Shown: piece by piece, positions 34,595-43,107 of the stretch
Layout: each line of letters begins with the position of its first letter
How positions within the stretch are numbered: position 1 is the stretch's first letter
Assembly: GCF_001507595.1 (NCBI RefSeq)
Contig: NZ_LQBQ01000037.1
Location: forward strand, 142,123-206,122
Length of the DNA: 64,000 bases
Origin: Ruegeria marisrubri
Lineage (GTDB): Bacteria > Pseudomonadota > Alphaproteobacteria > Rhodobacterales > Rhodobacteraceae
Direction of reading: 5' to 3'
Notes under the pieces: model-generated
Databases searched by the model: none
What the model was told of the DNA's origin: nothing
What the model saw: only the letters and a program-made list of their open reading frames with translations
Position numbers and translations under genes: made by a program

Positions 34595-35917
34595 ATGACA
34601 CGGAAAATGCTGCGCGGCCGTCTGCTGACCTTTCATCGCGAACCCCGGACCGGCGCCGATACCGGCGCCTATACCTATCTCGAAGACGGCGCTCTGCTGA
34701 TCCGGAATGGAATCATCGAACAGTCCGGCCCCTTTACCGAGGTCGCCGCGCAGGCCGGTGATGTCCCGGTCACGGATCATCGGCCGCACCTGTTGATGGC
34801 GGGTTTCATCGACACGCATATCCATTTCCCGCAGGTGCAGGTGATCGCCTCGTGGGGCGCGCAGCTGTTGGATTGGCTCAACGACTACACTTTCCCGGAA
34901 GAGACCCGGTTTGCATCCGAGGCGCATTGCGCGCGGATGGCGCAGGCCTTCTACGATCAGCTCATCACGCATGGCACGACGACTGCGGTTGCCTACTGCT
35001 CGGTTCACAGATCCTCGGCGGATGCCTTCTTTGCCGAGGCGGTCCGGCGCAACATGCGGATGCTTGGCGGCAAGGTTCTGATGGACCGGAACGCACCGGA
35101 CGGGCTGCGCGACACGCCGCAATCGGGCTATGACGACACCAAGGCACTGATATCCGACTGGCACGGCAAGGGCCGCGGCGGCTATGTCATTACCCCGCGC
35201 TTCGCGATCACGTCCACGCCCGAACAGATGGAAATGGCCCGGGCGCTTGCGGCGGAGCATCCCGACTGTCACATCCAGACGCATCTGTCGGAAAACCGCG
35301 ACGAGATCGCCTATACTGCCCAGCTATACCCGCAGGCGCGCGACTATCTGGACGTTTATCAATCCTATGGATTGCTCGGACCAAAGACATTGCTGGGCCA
35401 TGCCATCCATCTTGAGCCGCGCGAGATCGATGCCCTGGCCCAGACCGGGGCGCATCCGGTGTTTTGCCCGACCTCGAACCTGTTTCTGGGCAGCGGCCTG
35501 TTCGATCAGGCCGGTCTGAGCGCGCGCGGGATTTCCAACGGAATTGCAACCGATGTGGGGGCGGGCACCAGCTACTCCATGCTCCAGACCCTGAATGAAG
35601 GGTACAAGGTGCTGCAACTGCAAGGCGTTGCCCTTCATCCGCTGCAAGCCTTTCATTGGGCCACCCGCGGCAATGCCTGCGTCTTGGGCCTGGAGGACAA
35701 GATCGGAACCTTGGATCCGGGCAGCGAGGCGGACGTCGTCGTTCTCAACGCGCGCAGCACCCCGGCCATGGCCCTGCGGATGGAGCGCGCAAGCAGCCTT
35801 GCCGAAGAATTGTTCGTGCTTCAGATGATGGGCGACGACCGCGCGATCGAAGAGGTTTATGTGTCAGGCGCTGCCAGCAAGTCCAAGACGGAATCGCGCG
35901 CCATTCACTGCGTCTGA
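34595..35917 (+). CDS. guaD: Guanine deaminase
   Basis: A 440-residue amidohydrolase that converts guanine to xanthine. Zinc ligands are in GFIDTHIHFPQVQVI (HxH), QTHLSENRDEI, LLGHAIHL and GIATDVGAGTSYSML (the Asp). The PQ after the HxH and the SENRDEI block distinguish guanine deaminase from other cyclic deaminases. The start at 34595 gives better ribosome-binding-site spacing than ATG 34583. It supplies xanthine to XdhABC encoded upstream on the same strand. Confidence 0.95.
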   Translation: MTRKMLRGRLLTFHREPRTGADTGAYTYLEDGALLIRNGIIEQSGPFTEVAAQAGDVPVTDHRPHLLMAGFIDTHIHFPQVQVIASWGAQLLDWLNDYTFPEETRFASEAHCARMAQAFYDQLITHGTTTAVAYCSVHRSSADAFFAEAVRRNMRMLGGKVLMDRNAPDGLRDTPQSGYDDTKALISDWHGKGRGGYVITPRFAITSTPEQMEMARALAAEHPDCHIQTHLSENRDEIAYTAQLYPQARDYLDVYQSYGLLGPKTLLGHAIHLEPREIDALAQTGAHPVFCPTSNLFLGSGLFDQAGLSARGISNGIATDVGAGTSYSMLQTLNEGYKVLQLQGVALHPLQAFHWATRGNACVLGLEDKIGTLDPGSEADVVVLNARSTPAMALRMERASSLAEELFVLQMMGDDRAIEEVYVSGAASKSKTESRAIHCV

Positions 35918-36037
35918 CGACAGGCACCGGATATGTCGAGACGCGGTTGTCGACGGACGCCATTTGCCCTGTCGCCTGTCAACCGTCCCCCTCGCAGCAA
36001 CCGTCATCTTCTGGTAATGAGCCCTGAACCCAAGGCA

Positions 36038-36766
36038 TCAGCCTCGCCCGATATAGGGCATTGTCGTCGCCATGACGGTCATGAATTGAACGTTTGCCTC
36101 GGGCGGCAGACTGGCCATGTGCAGCACCGATCGCGCCGCATCCTCGACCGCCATCGTGGGGTCGGGCTCCCTGCCCTCGGCCAGGGCAGCATCCACCAGC
36201 CCCTGAACGATGGGCGTGCGGGCATTCCCGATGTCGATCTGCCCGCAGGCGATGCCGAAAGAACGCCCGTCCAGCGACAGGCTGCGGGTCAGGCCGGTGA
36301 TCGCGTGTTTGGTCGCCGTGTAGTGCACCGAGTTCGGGCGCGGCACATGTGCCGCGATCGAGCCGTTGTTGATGATGCGTCCGCCCTGCGGGTCTTGGCG
36401 CCGCATGGCCTTGAACGCCGCCCTGGCGCACAGGAACATGCCGTTCAGGTTGACATCGACGCTCTGATACCAGTCCTCGAGCGCGATTTCGTCGATCGTG
36501 CCGCCGGGTGCGAATATGCCTGCATTGTTGAACAGGACATCCAGCCGCCCGGCCCACGCGACGAACGTGTCAAAGGCACTCGTCACCGCCTCTGGATCCG
36601 TCACGTCGGCCACCAGGGGCAGCGCGTTCGGCTTGCCTTCCGCCATTCTCTCCAGCACATCAGCCCGGCGCGCCAGCAACCCGACCTTCCATCCCTCTGA
36701 CAGGAACAGTTCCGCCGACGCGCGGCCTATACCCGAGCTTGCCCCGGTCACGATGATCGTCTTCAT
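36038..36766 (-). CDS. Short-chain dehydrogenase/reductase
   Basis: A 242-residue classical SDR. It has the cofactor motif TGASSGIGRASAEL near the N-terminus, NNAG in the fourth strand (VLFNNAGIF), the catalytic Ser region (INNGSIAAH), and YTATK as the catalytic YxxxK. NAD(P) dependence is certain; the substrate is not visible. Its start overlaps the stop of the upstream helicase gene (ATGA), but no functional link is evident. It is convergent with guaD. Confidence 0.9.
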   Translation of the reverse strand: MKTIIVTGASSGIGRASAELFLSEGWKVGLLARRADVLERMAEGKPNALPLVADVTDPEAVTSAFDTFVAWAGRLDVLFNNAGIFAPGGTIDEIALEDWYQSVDVNLNGMFLCARAAFKAMRRQDPQGGRIINNGSIAAHVPRPNSVHYTATKHAITGLTRSLSLDGRSFGIACGQIDIGNARTPIVQGLVDAALAEGREPDPTMAVEDAARSVLHMASLPPEANVQFMTVMATTMPYIGRG

Positions 36767-38295
36767 GTCTCCTCCGCCTCCAGGGTCAGGGCCGCAGCCG
36801 GGGCTTGTTTCAGGTCGTCCACCCGCAATTCATGCGTCGGTTTCGACAGACGATTGCGCACCACCCAGATCAGGCGTTCCTGCGCCCGGGTGATGGCGAC
36901 ATAGGCCAGCCGCTTCCAGAGGGGCTGCCCCGCCTCGGTGCGCCCCATACGGGCCGCCGCATAAAGATCGGGGGCAAAGACCTGAACCGTATCCCATTGC
37001 GACCCCTGCGCCTTGTGGATGGTGACCGCCGCCCCATGCAGAAAGGTCGCCCCCATGCGGGCCGCGTAGGGGATGAATGGCTCTTCCTCGTCCGGCTTCT
37101 CGATCTTGACGATCGAGGCCGCGCTGACCTGCGGGTCTTCGGCCCCGATCACATGCAGGCGCGAAAAGCCCGGTTTGCGCCCCGGCCCGAGATAGATCAC
37201 CTGCGCCCCCTTGATGAGGCCCCGCGCTTCGAGGTCCAGCCGTTTCTTCCTGTGCTTGAGCGGCAGTTCGATCCCGTCGCAGATCAGGGGCTCGCCCGGG
37301 AGCAACTCGGTTTCCGGGGCACCGTGGACGTGTCGGAAGGCGTTGATCAGCCTGATCCGCGTTGCGTTGCGCCAGACCAGAACGGGGCTGCGGGCCATGA
37401 GATCGACCTCGACCCGTTGCCCCCAGACCACCCTGTCATCCTGTCGGGCGGTCTGTTCCACCAGCCGCTCGAAATCCTCGAACCCGAGCGCGGGATCGGC
37501 CAGGGCATGGGCCAGATCCAGGATCGGGTTGTCGGCATCCTGACGGTGAATGCGATGCAGGGTCAGCTTGCGTTCTTCGGGCAAGGTGTCGAACACCATC
37601 GAGCCGGACTGGTTCACCGGAGCCAGCTGTGCCGGGTCGCCAAACAGCAGCAGGGTCGGAAAGATTTCCTGCAGGTCTTCGAACTGCCGGTCGTCCAGCA
37701 TCGATGCCTCGTCGACGAAACCGATATCCAGCGGCTCGTCGCGGCGTTTCCAGCCGGTGATGAAATCCGACCCCCGCAGCCCGGCCGCAGCCAGCGCGCC
37801 GGGGATGGACTTGTTGTTGGCATAAAAAGCCGCCGCCCGGTCCAGCGCTTCGTCGGTCAGCCCTTCGATTTCGGGGCGTTCGTCGTTGCCGGCGAGCCAT
37901 TCGGCGATACGCTCGTATTCCGGGTCATAGACGGGCGTATAGAGGATTCGGTGGATCGTGGTCGCGGGAACGCCGCGCAGGCGCAGAACGCTGGCGGCCT
38001 TGTTCGTCGGCGCAAGTATCGCCAGCGTGCGTTTGTCGCGTGACTTGCGGCTTTCAAAATCGCCCGACACCACGTTCACGCCGGCCTCGGCCAGCGCCTT
38101 GTACAGCTCGGCCAGCAGCAACGTCTTGCCGGATCCCGCCTTGCCGATCACCGCCATGACACCGGATTTTCCGGTGGTCGGCATTTTCAGCAGGGCTTCG
38201 TCTTGCAGGTCCACGCCGGCCGACCGCAGCATTTCTGCGATGCGGTCATAGGCGGTCGCCTGATCGTCGGAAAATGTCACTTTCGGCAAGGGCAT
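36763..38295 (-). CDS. RecD-like superfamily 1 DNA helicase
   Basis: A 510-residue AAA/SF1B ATPase. Walker A is IGKAGSGKTLLL near residue 50, and motif Ia is LAPTNKAASVLR. Walker B is GFVDEASMLDD, motif III is LFGDPAQLAPVN, and the C-terminal UvrD_C_2 part reads VTIHKAQGSQWD and VAITRAQERLIW. It resembles the Pif1/RecD group of 5'-3' helicases without RecBC partners nearby. A role in repair or recombination is inferred. It is followed directly by the SDR gene. Confidence 0.88.
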   Translation of the reverse strand: MPLPKVTFSDDQATAYDRIAEMLRSAGVDLQDEALLKMPTTGKSGVMAVIGKAGSGKTLLLAELYKALAEAGVNVVSGDFESRKSRDKRTLAILAPTNKAASVLRLRGVPATTIHRILYTPVYDPEYERIAEWLAGNDERPEIEGLTDEALDRAAAFYANNKSIPGALAAAGLRGSDFITGWKRRDEPLDIGFVDEASMLDDRQFEDLQEIFPTLLLFGDPAQLAPVNQSGSMVFDTLPEERKLTLHRIHRQDADNPILDLAHALADPALGFEDFERLVEQTARQDDRVVWGQRVEVDLMARSPVLVWRNATRIRLINAFRHVHGAPETELLPGEPLICDGIELPLKHRKKRLDLEARGLIKGAQVIYLGPGRKPGFSRLHVIGAEDPQVSAASIVKIEKPDEEEPFIPYAARMGATFLHGAAVTIHKAQGSQWDTVQVFAPDLYAAARMGRTEAGQPLWKRLAYVAITRAQERLIWVVRNRLSKPTHELRVDDLKQAPAAALTLEAEET

Positions 38296-38356
38296 GGCGC
38301 GACCCTACTAGGCCGCGCCAATCACCGCCAGATGCAGTTTCAGCTTTTCCGGAAAC

Positions 38357-38995
38357 TCATGCGGAACGGGCGAAACGCGGCCTTTCCGCCTTGCCGAAGG
38401 CCGCATTGAACCACATGCGAGAAAGCTCTCTGGGGATGCCCGCACGTTCTGCGACGCGCGTGCAATCGGCAGGTGAGAACGGCCACAGCCCGACCGAAAT
38501 TCGGTCCCGTCCGGTCCCTTCCGAGCCTAGGATTTCGGGCGAAGAGCCGATCAGGCGATAGATCCGCACCATGCGCGCATCGAACACGCCGGCGATATGT
38601 GTCAGGCCAAAGCCCTCCATCACCTCGCCTCCGCACAGCATGATCGCCCCTGCCGTTCGTGGGCTGGCCGTGCGCGACAGGCAGAACCGTGTGACCTCCC
38701 AGATCAGAGGACTACGGATCGGTGCGCCTCCGGTCAGGTGGCCGAACACGTCGTTGACCATCACCGGGCCGGTCGTCGGCAGAAACCGCATCGAGCCGCC
38801 GTGGCTGCCGTCCTCTTCTTCCCAGATCGCGTAAAGCGGATTCAGGTCGTCGTACTGATCGCGTTCCTCGCCCCTCTCGTTGACATGCACATCCCAGCCC
38901 AAACGGGTCTTGAACTGATCCGCGCGGTCGCGAAACATTCCTTCGGCCAGTTTTGGGTGGTTCTTCAACTCGTCTGCATAAAGATACCTGATCAC
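38357..38995 (-). CDS. luxI: N-acyl-homoserine lactone synthase (LuxI family)
   Basis: A 212-residue autoinducer synthase that makes AHL from SAM and an acyl carrier. Conserved residues are all visible: Arg, Phe and Trp in RDRADQFKTRLGWDV, the acidic pair in YDDLNPLYAIW, Arg in GSMRFLPTTGP, and the Glu and Arg of WEVTRFCLS. It follows luxR on the same strand after an 83-bp gap that contains a TTAACCAT half-site and a 20-bp dyad. The acyl chain cannot be predicted. Confidence 0.95.
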   Translation of the reverse strand: MIRYLYADELKNHPKLAEGMFRDRADQFKTRLGWDVHVNERGEERDQYDDLNPLYAIWEEEDGSHGGSMRFLPTTGPVMVNDVFGHLTGGAPIRSPLIWEVTRFCLSRTASPRTAGAIMLCGGEVMEGFGLTHIAGVFDARMVRIYRLIGSSPEILGSEGTGRDRISVGLWPFSPADCTRVAERAGIPRELSRMWFNAAFGKAERPRFARSA

Positions 38996-39044
38996 GGCTT
39001 GCTCCCCTTGCTGCTCACATCCGGAACAAAGGGGGTACGGGCCT

Positions 39045-39075
39045 ATGGTTAATTTCCGGTCAGCGGCCCGACCGG
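39045..39075. promoter_or_regulatory. luxR-luxI gap: CtrA half-site and 20-bp dyad
   Basis: Minus-strand TTAACCAT (39045-39052), the preferred CtrA half-site, lies 49 bases before luxI. Next to it CCGGTC and GACCGG form an inverted repeat of lux-box length (39056-39075). The dyad also overlaps the region where a luxR terminator could lie. Confidence 0.35.
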
Positions 39076-39078
39076 TCG

Positions 39079-39798
39079 TTAAACCACGATCAGCCCACGG
39101 CTCATGGAGGTGGCTATCGCATGGGTTGTATTCAGGGCACCAAGCTTGAAGCGGGCGCTTTCGATATAGACTCTGAGCGTATGCTCGGAGATCGAAAGGG
39201 AATGCGCCACCTGGGCGCGGCTGTATCCCAATGCCAGCAACGTCATCACGTCGATTTCGCGTGGCGACAGCGAGCGCGAAACCTCGGGCTGCCGATTGCT
39301 TTCGAACTCCAGCGCCTTTCGATTGAAATAGTGGGCGATCAGAATCAGATCCCGGCCATAGGCCTGGGTGATTTGCCGCCAGACTTCATCGGTGCAGGAG
39401 TGGTTGACGGTAAAGAGTGCGAACTGACCATTCGGACCTCGGATCGGTATGGAATAGCCCTGATTTCCGACGCCGTGCTGCAAGGCATCCTGCAAGAACG
39501 CCTTTGAAGTCTTTCCTGACCAGTCCAGACTCTTCCAATCGATCGGGTGAAACCTTTGAAAGCAGCCGATTATGACAGGATCTATCCGGTGGTAGTTGCG
39601 CTCCTGGTATCGCTGGACCCAAGCGTCGGGATAGGTTGTGCAACCATATTGATCTCCGGCGCTGTCAACCCAATGGTAAACGACGTGGCGGATCTCCAAC
39701 CTGTCCCGGAGCGCAATGGCGATTTGCTCTAGCCCCTCAAGCGTGCTGGTGCTGTCCAATTCCTCGAGGACCGGGTTCAATTCGACCTTTGTTCCCAT
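39079..39798 (-). CDS. luxR: LuxR family AHL-responsive regulator
   Basis: A 239-residue protein with an N-terminal autoinducer-binding domain. It keeps the signature Trp, Tyr, Asp and Pro positions (HVVYHW, then WVQRYQERNYHRIDPVI and IDW). The C-terminal GerE helix-turn-helix is LSPREIDVMTLLALGYSRAQ. The start is taken at ATG 39798; the frame opens earlier at a TTG (39834). The N-terminal region overlaps the end of a small upstream gene by 62 bases, so translation is probably coupled. Confidence 0.92.
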   Translation of the reverse strand: MGTKVELNPVLEELDSTSTLEGLEQIAIALRDRLEIRHVVYHWVDSAGDQYGCTTYPDAWVQRYQERNYHRIDPVIIGCFQRFHPIDWKSLDWSGKTSKAFLQDALQHGVGNQGYSIPIRGPNGQFALFTVNHSCTDEVWRQITQAYGRDLILIAHYFNRKALEFESNRQPEVSRSLSPREIDVMTLLALGYSRAQVAHSLSISEHTLRVYIESARFKLGALNTTHAIATSMSRGLIVV

Positions 39799-39955
39799 TC
39801 GCGGGCGCCAGTGCCTCTTCGTTCTTGAACGCAATCTCGGCAGCGGCGATCAGTCTGGTGTCGTCAAGCTGCTCGGCCAGCGCACTCAACCCGTTCGCGG
39901 CGGCGAAGGTTTTGAGGTCCGATAGAACGTCCAATATCCAATCGTTGTTCGGCAT
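39737..39955 (-). CDS. Small conserved-looking protein overlapping luxR
   Basis: A 72-residue protein starting MPNNDWILDVLSDLKTFAAA and continuing GLSALAEQLDDTRLIAAAEI; it looks like a helical, acidic small protein. It has a strong AGGAG site six bases before its ATG, better than any site before luxR. It overlaps luxR by 62 bases in a different frame. I recall similar short proteins before luxR genes in Rhodobacterales but know of no function. It could be a leader for translational coupling or a partner of LuxR. Confidence 0.6.
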   Translation of the reverse strand: MPNNDWILDVLSDLKTFAAANGLSALAEQLDDTRLIAAAEIAFKNEEALAPANGNKGRIEPGPRGIGQHQHA

Positions 39956-39974
39956 CAGAGTCTCCTCGAAGTGG

Positions 39975-39989
39975 TTAATGAATGGTTAA
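39975..39989 (-). promoter_or_regulatory. CtrA-type binding site before the luxR-luxI unit
   Basis: The minus strand carries TTAA, seven bases (CCATTCA), then TTAA followed by C, the full TTAA-N7-TTAAC CtrA consensus, including the TTAACCAT half-site. It ends 20 bases before the start of the small gene that leads the luxR-luxI unit. Confidence 0.55.
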
Positions 39990-40101
39990 CACAACCTTAG
40001 CATGTGTCGTCCATTAAGAAATACTCGCTGCTTTCTACTCCCCAAAAACAGCGAGGCGGCAACTGGCAAGCATTTGATACTTCTTGTCCCCAATCTCGCG
40101 C

Positions 40102-40139
40102 AAAAAATGCCCGCAAACCACAAAGGTGATTCGCGGGCA
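40102..40139 (-). terminator. Terminator of ccr
   Basis: On the minus strand TGCCCGC and GCGGGCA pair over 7 bp (extendable with A-T and G-T pairs) around a longer loop and are followed by a T-run (A-run 40102-40107 on the plus strand). It lies 25 bases after the ccr stop. Confidence 0.7.
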
Positions 40140-40164
40140 ATCCGATTGGCCTGTTTGGTTCCGA

Positions 40165-41451
40165 TCAGCCGCGGGCTTCGAGAACCTCTTCGAGCGTGCG
40201 CAGGCCGGTGCGCGGCGATTGCACCAGAACGGACATGTTGCCGGGCTTGTGCTCGTTGCGCATCATCTTCATGTGCGCCTCGGGCAGATCTGCCCAGGTG
40301 AACACCTCGGACATGCAGGGATCCAGACGCCGCTCCAGCATCAGCTTGTTTGCGGCCGAGGCCTGCTTGAGATGCGCAAAGTGCGAGCCCTGCAGACGCT
40401 TCTGGTGCATCCACATGTAACGCACGTCAAAGGTCAGGTTGTAACCGGTGGTGCCAGCACAGATCACCACCATGCCGCCCTTCTTCACGACGAAGGTCGA
40501 AACCGGGAAGGTGCTTTCACCCGGGTGTTCGAACACCATGTCGACATTCACGCCCTTGCCGGTGATATCCCAGATCGCCTTGCCGAACTTGCGGGCCTCC
40601 TTGAACCACTCGGCATATTCGGGCGTGTTCACCGTGGGCAACTGGCCCCAGCAGTTGAAGTCCTTGCGGTTGATGACGCCCTTGGCGCCCAGCCCCATGA
40701 CGAAGTCGCGCTTGCTTTCGTCCGAGATCACGCCGATGGCGTTGGCGCCGGCCGTGTTGATCAGCTGGATCGCATAGGAGCCCAGACCGCCCGAAGCCCC
40801 CCAGACCAGAACGTTCTGGCCCGGCTTCAGATCATGCGGCTCGTGTCCGAACAGCATACGATAGGCGGTGGCCAGGGTCAGCGTGTAGCAGGCGCTTTCT
40901 TCCCAGGTCAGGTGCTTGGGGCGCGGCATCAGCTGTTGCGCCTGCACGTTGGTGAACTGGGCAAAAGAGCCGTCCGGGGTCTCGTAACCCCAGATCCGCT
41001 GGCTGGGCGAATACATCGGGTCGCCACCGTTGCATTCCTCGTCGTCGCCATCATCCTGGTTGCAGTGGATGACGACCTCGTCGCCCACCTTCCAACGCTT
41101 GACCTTGTCGCCCACGGCCCAGACGATACCCGAAGCATCCGAGCCCGCGATGTGATACGGGGCCTTGTGACCGTCAAAGGGGCTGATCGGCTTGCCCAAC
41201 GCAGCCCAGACACCGTTGTAGTTTACGCCCGCGGCCATCACCAGAACCAGCACCTCGTGGCTGTCCAGTTCCGGCACGTCCACGACTTCCATCTGCATGG
41301 CTGTATTGGGCTCGCCGTGACGTTCCTTGCGGATGGCCCAAGCATACATCTTCTTGGGCACATACCCCATCGGCGGGATCTCTCCCATCTCGTAGAGGTC
41401 TTTTTCCGGCGCTTCGTAAGACGCGATGCCGCTGTCGGTGTCCAAAGCCAT
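40165..41451 (-). CDS. ccr: Crotonyl-CoA carboxylase/reductase
   Basis: A 428-residue NADPH-dependent MDR-family enzyme. It reductively carboxylates crotonyl-CoA to ethylmalonyl-CoA, the key step of the ethylmalonyl-CoA pathway. It has the GroES-like part (VMAAGVNYNGVWAALGKPIS) and the Rossmann motif VLVWGASGGLGSYAIQL. The CO2-binding Asn and Phe neighbourhood (VFEHPGESTFPVS, FAHLKQASAANKL) is typical of Ccr rather than plain enoyl reductases. The start has a GAGG-type leader. ecm lies 1.6 kb away on the other strand with an acyltransferase between them. Confidence 0.96.
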   Translation of the reverse strand: MALDTDSGIASYEAPEKDLYEMGEIPPMGYVPKKMYAWAIRKERHGEPNTAMQMEVVDVPELDSHEVLVLVMAAGVNYNGVWAALGKPISPFDGHKAPYHIAGSDASGIVWAVGDKVKRWKVGDEVVIHCNQDDGDDEECNGGDPMYSPSQRIWGYETPDGSFAQFTNVQAQQLMPRPKHLTWEESACYTLTLATAYRMLFGHEPHDLKPGQNVLVWGASGGLGSYAIQLINTAGANAIGVISDESKRDFVMGLGAKGVINRKDFNCWGQLPTVNTPEYAEWFKEARKFGKAIWDITGKGVNVDMVFEHPGESTFPVSTFVVKKGGMVVICAGTTGYNLTFDVRYMWMHQKRLQGSHFAHLKQASAANKLMLERRLDPCMSEVFTWADLPEAHMKMMRNEHKPGNMSVLVQSPRTGLRTLEEVLEARG

Positions 41452-41564
41452 AGTGGCCTCCTTCGCTCAAAACTGTTGCCGCAACGCAGAATCGCGGCCT
41501 TCCTTGGATGGGATATTAACCTCCAAGCAACAATGCAATAGATTTCCAGTCATATTTTGTAATT

Positions 41565-42962
41565 TTATGACCCTGCGGTCGCAGAAACGCCCTTTGCAGT
41601 CGCAGAATTGTCCGGATTCGGGGCTCCCAGAAGGTGCGAGACAGATCGGGCATAGTATTCCATCAGGTGCCTACGCTCTTTGGCGGGCATCAGGAATCGG
41701 TTTTCCCGCAGCAATATGCGCCGCTCCACAAGCTGATCGATCGCAAACGTGATGGCATCGGCGTCCGGCTCCACATGATCATCCAATCCGCGAATGACCC
41801 CGGCGACCCTGGAAACAGCTTCTTGCTCTGGCAGTTTGCCGTTGGCCTGCACCAACCAGCAGGCCACCGGAGCCGGAACAAGGGGCACCGCGGCCCCGAT
41901 CGCCGCCATGAGATCGCGGGCCAGCGGCGTTGTCACGTCTCCCTTCTGCCGGGCCCGGAACGCGCGCAGCGAAACCGGCCGCCCGTAGCGCACACAAGCC
42001 AGACCGAATCTGCGGTACCGCCCGGTCAGACGTCGCCAGAGCTGTTTCAGGATCCATCTGGAAATGACGCCTATCCTTGCGCGAAACCTTCTTTCGTTGC
42101 GGGATGCGGCCGCCGTCAGGATCGTGTCTTCCAGCACCCGGTCATAGTTCAGGGCAACGGGCACGAACACGACATCCCGAGCCTCTGCGCCCGTGCCCTC
42201 GACGATATATTTCAAAAGCCCGAGTTTCGGCCTGCCCAGCCCGCCCGACAGGCTGAGACCACCTTCGGGGAACATGGCCTGCGTCACTCCGGCTTCGGTC
42301 GCATGGCGGACGTAGCAGGCCAGAACCTGACGGTAGAGGTCGCTTCCCGACTTGCGGCGGATGAAATAGGCCCCCATCGCGCGGATCAGCCGGCTGAGCG
42401 GCCAGACACGCGCCCATTCCCCCACCGCGTAGGACAGCGCCGACTGCTTGGCCGCCAGGTAGGTCACCAGAACATAGTCCATGTTGCTGCGATGGTTCAT
42501 GACGAACACGACCGTCGCATCGGGGTCTATGTCCTTCAGCGCCTTCTCATCTTCGTAACTCAGCCGCACATCGTAAAAGGCATTGCTCAACAGACGCGCC
42601 ACGCGGATGGCAAAGCTGAAATATGCAAAGGCCGAAAAGGACGGAACGATCTCGCGCGCGTATCTGCGCGCCTGTTCAAAAGCGACGGCCTCGGGGATCT
42701 CGTGTTTCCTGGCATGTTCCTGCACGGCCTGACCGACCTGCGGATCGTAGATCAGGCGCTGGATCATGTCGTGGCGGCGCGCCAGCTTGAACGGCTGGAT
42801 CGGGCGCTGCAACCGCTGGTTCAGGCGCGCGACTGCTCTTTCCAGACGCCGCCGAAAGAACCACCGGACCGAAGGGAACAGGAAATGCGACGCGAAGGTG
42901 ACCGCGGCAAACACCACGATCAGCAGAAATAGCCACAACGGAAGTTCAACGGTCCGGTCCAT
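41565..42962 (-). CDS. PlsB-like glycerophosphate acyltransferase family protein
   Basis: A 465-residue membrane-anchored acyltransferase with one N-terminal helix (WLFLLIVVFAAVTFASHFLF). The catalytic HX4D box is FVMNHRSNMDYV, and the second motif is MFPEGGLSLSGG, as in the PlsB group of sn-glycerol-3-phosphate acyltransferases. The start at 42962 gives the shortest credible N-terminus; upstream in-frame ATGs exist at 43016 and 43088. The reaction, acylation of glycerol-3-phosphate or lysophosphatidate, is inferred from the family. It sits between ccr and ecm with no obvious pathway link. Confidence 0.82.
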   Translation of the reverse strand: MDRTVELPLWLFLLIVVFAAVTFASHFLFPSVRWFFRRRLERAVARLNQRLQRPIQPFKLARRHDMIQRLIYDPQVGQAVQEHARKHEIPEAVAFEQARRYAREIVPSFSAFAYFSFAIRVARLLSNAFYDVRLSYEDEKALKDIDPDATVVFVMNHRSNMDYVLVTYLAAKQSALSYAVGEWARVWPLSRLIRAMGAYFIRRKSGSDLYRQVLACYVRHATEAGVTQAMFPEGGLSLSGGLGRPKLGLLKYIVEGTGAEARDVVFVPVALNYDRVLEDTILTAAASRNERRFRARIGVISRWILKQLWRRLTGRYRRFGLACVRYGRPVSLRAFRARQKGDVTTPLARDLMAAIGAAVPLVPAPVACWLVQANGKLPEQEAVSRVAGVIRGLDDHVEPDADAITFAIDQLVERRILLRENRFLMPAKERRHLMEYYARSVSHLLGAPNPDNSATAKGVSATAGS

Positions 42963-43107
42963 TGGCGCACCCTGCCACCAAACGCTTTTGGCCTCAATCT
43001 GTGCAAAGTTGCCCATGCCGCAACGCAGCGAATTGACATATCCCGAAAATTGCGATTTAGAACGTTGCTGTGAAATATTATTGCCCACTAACCCGAGAGG
43101 CCGCCCA

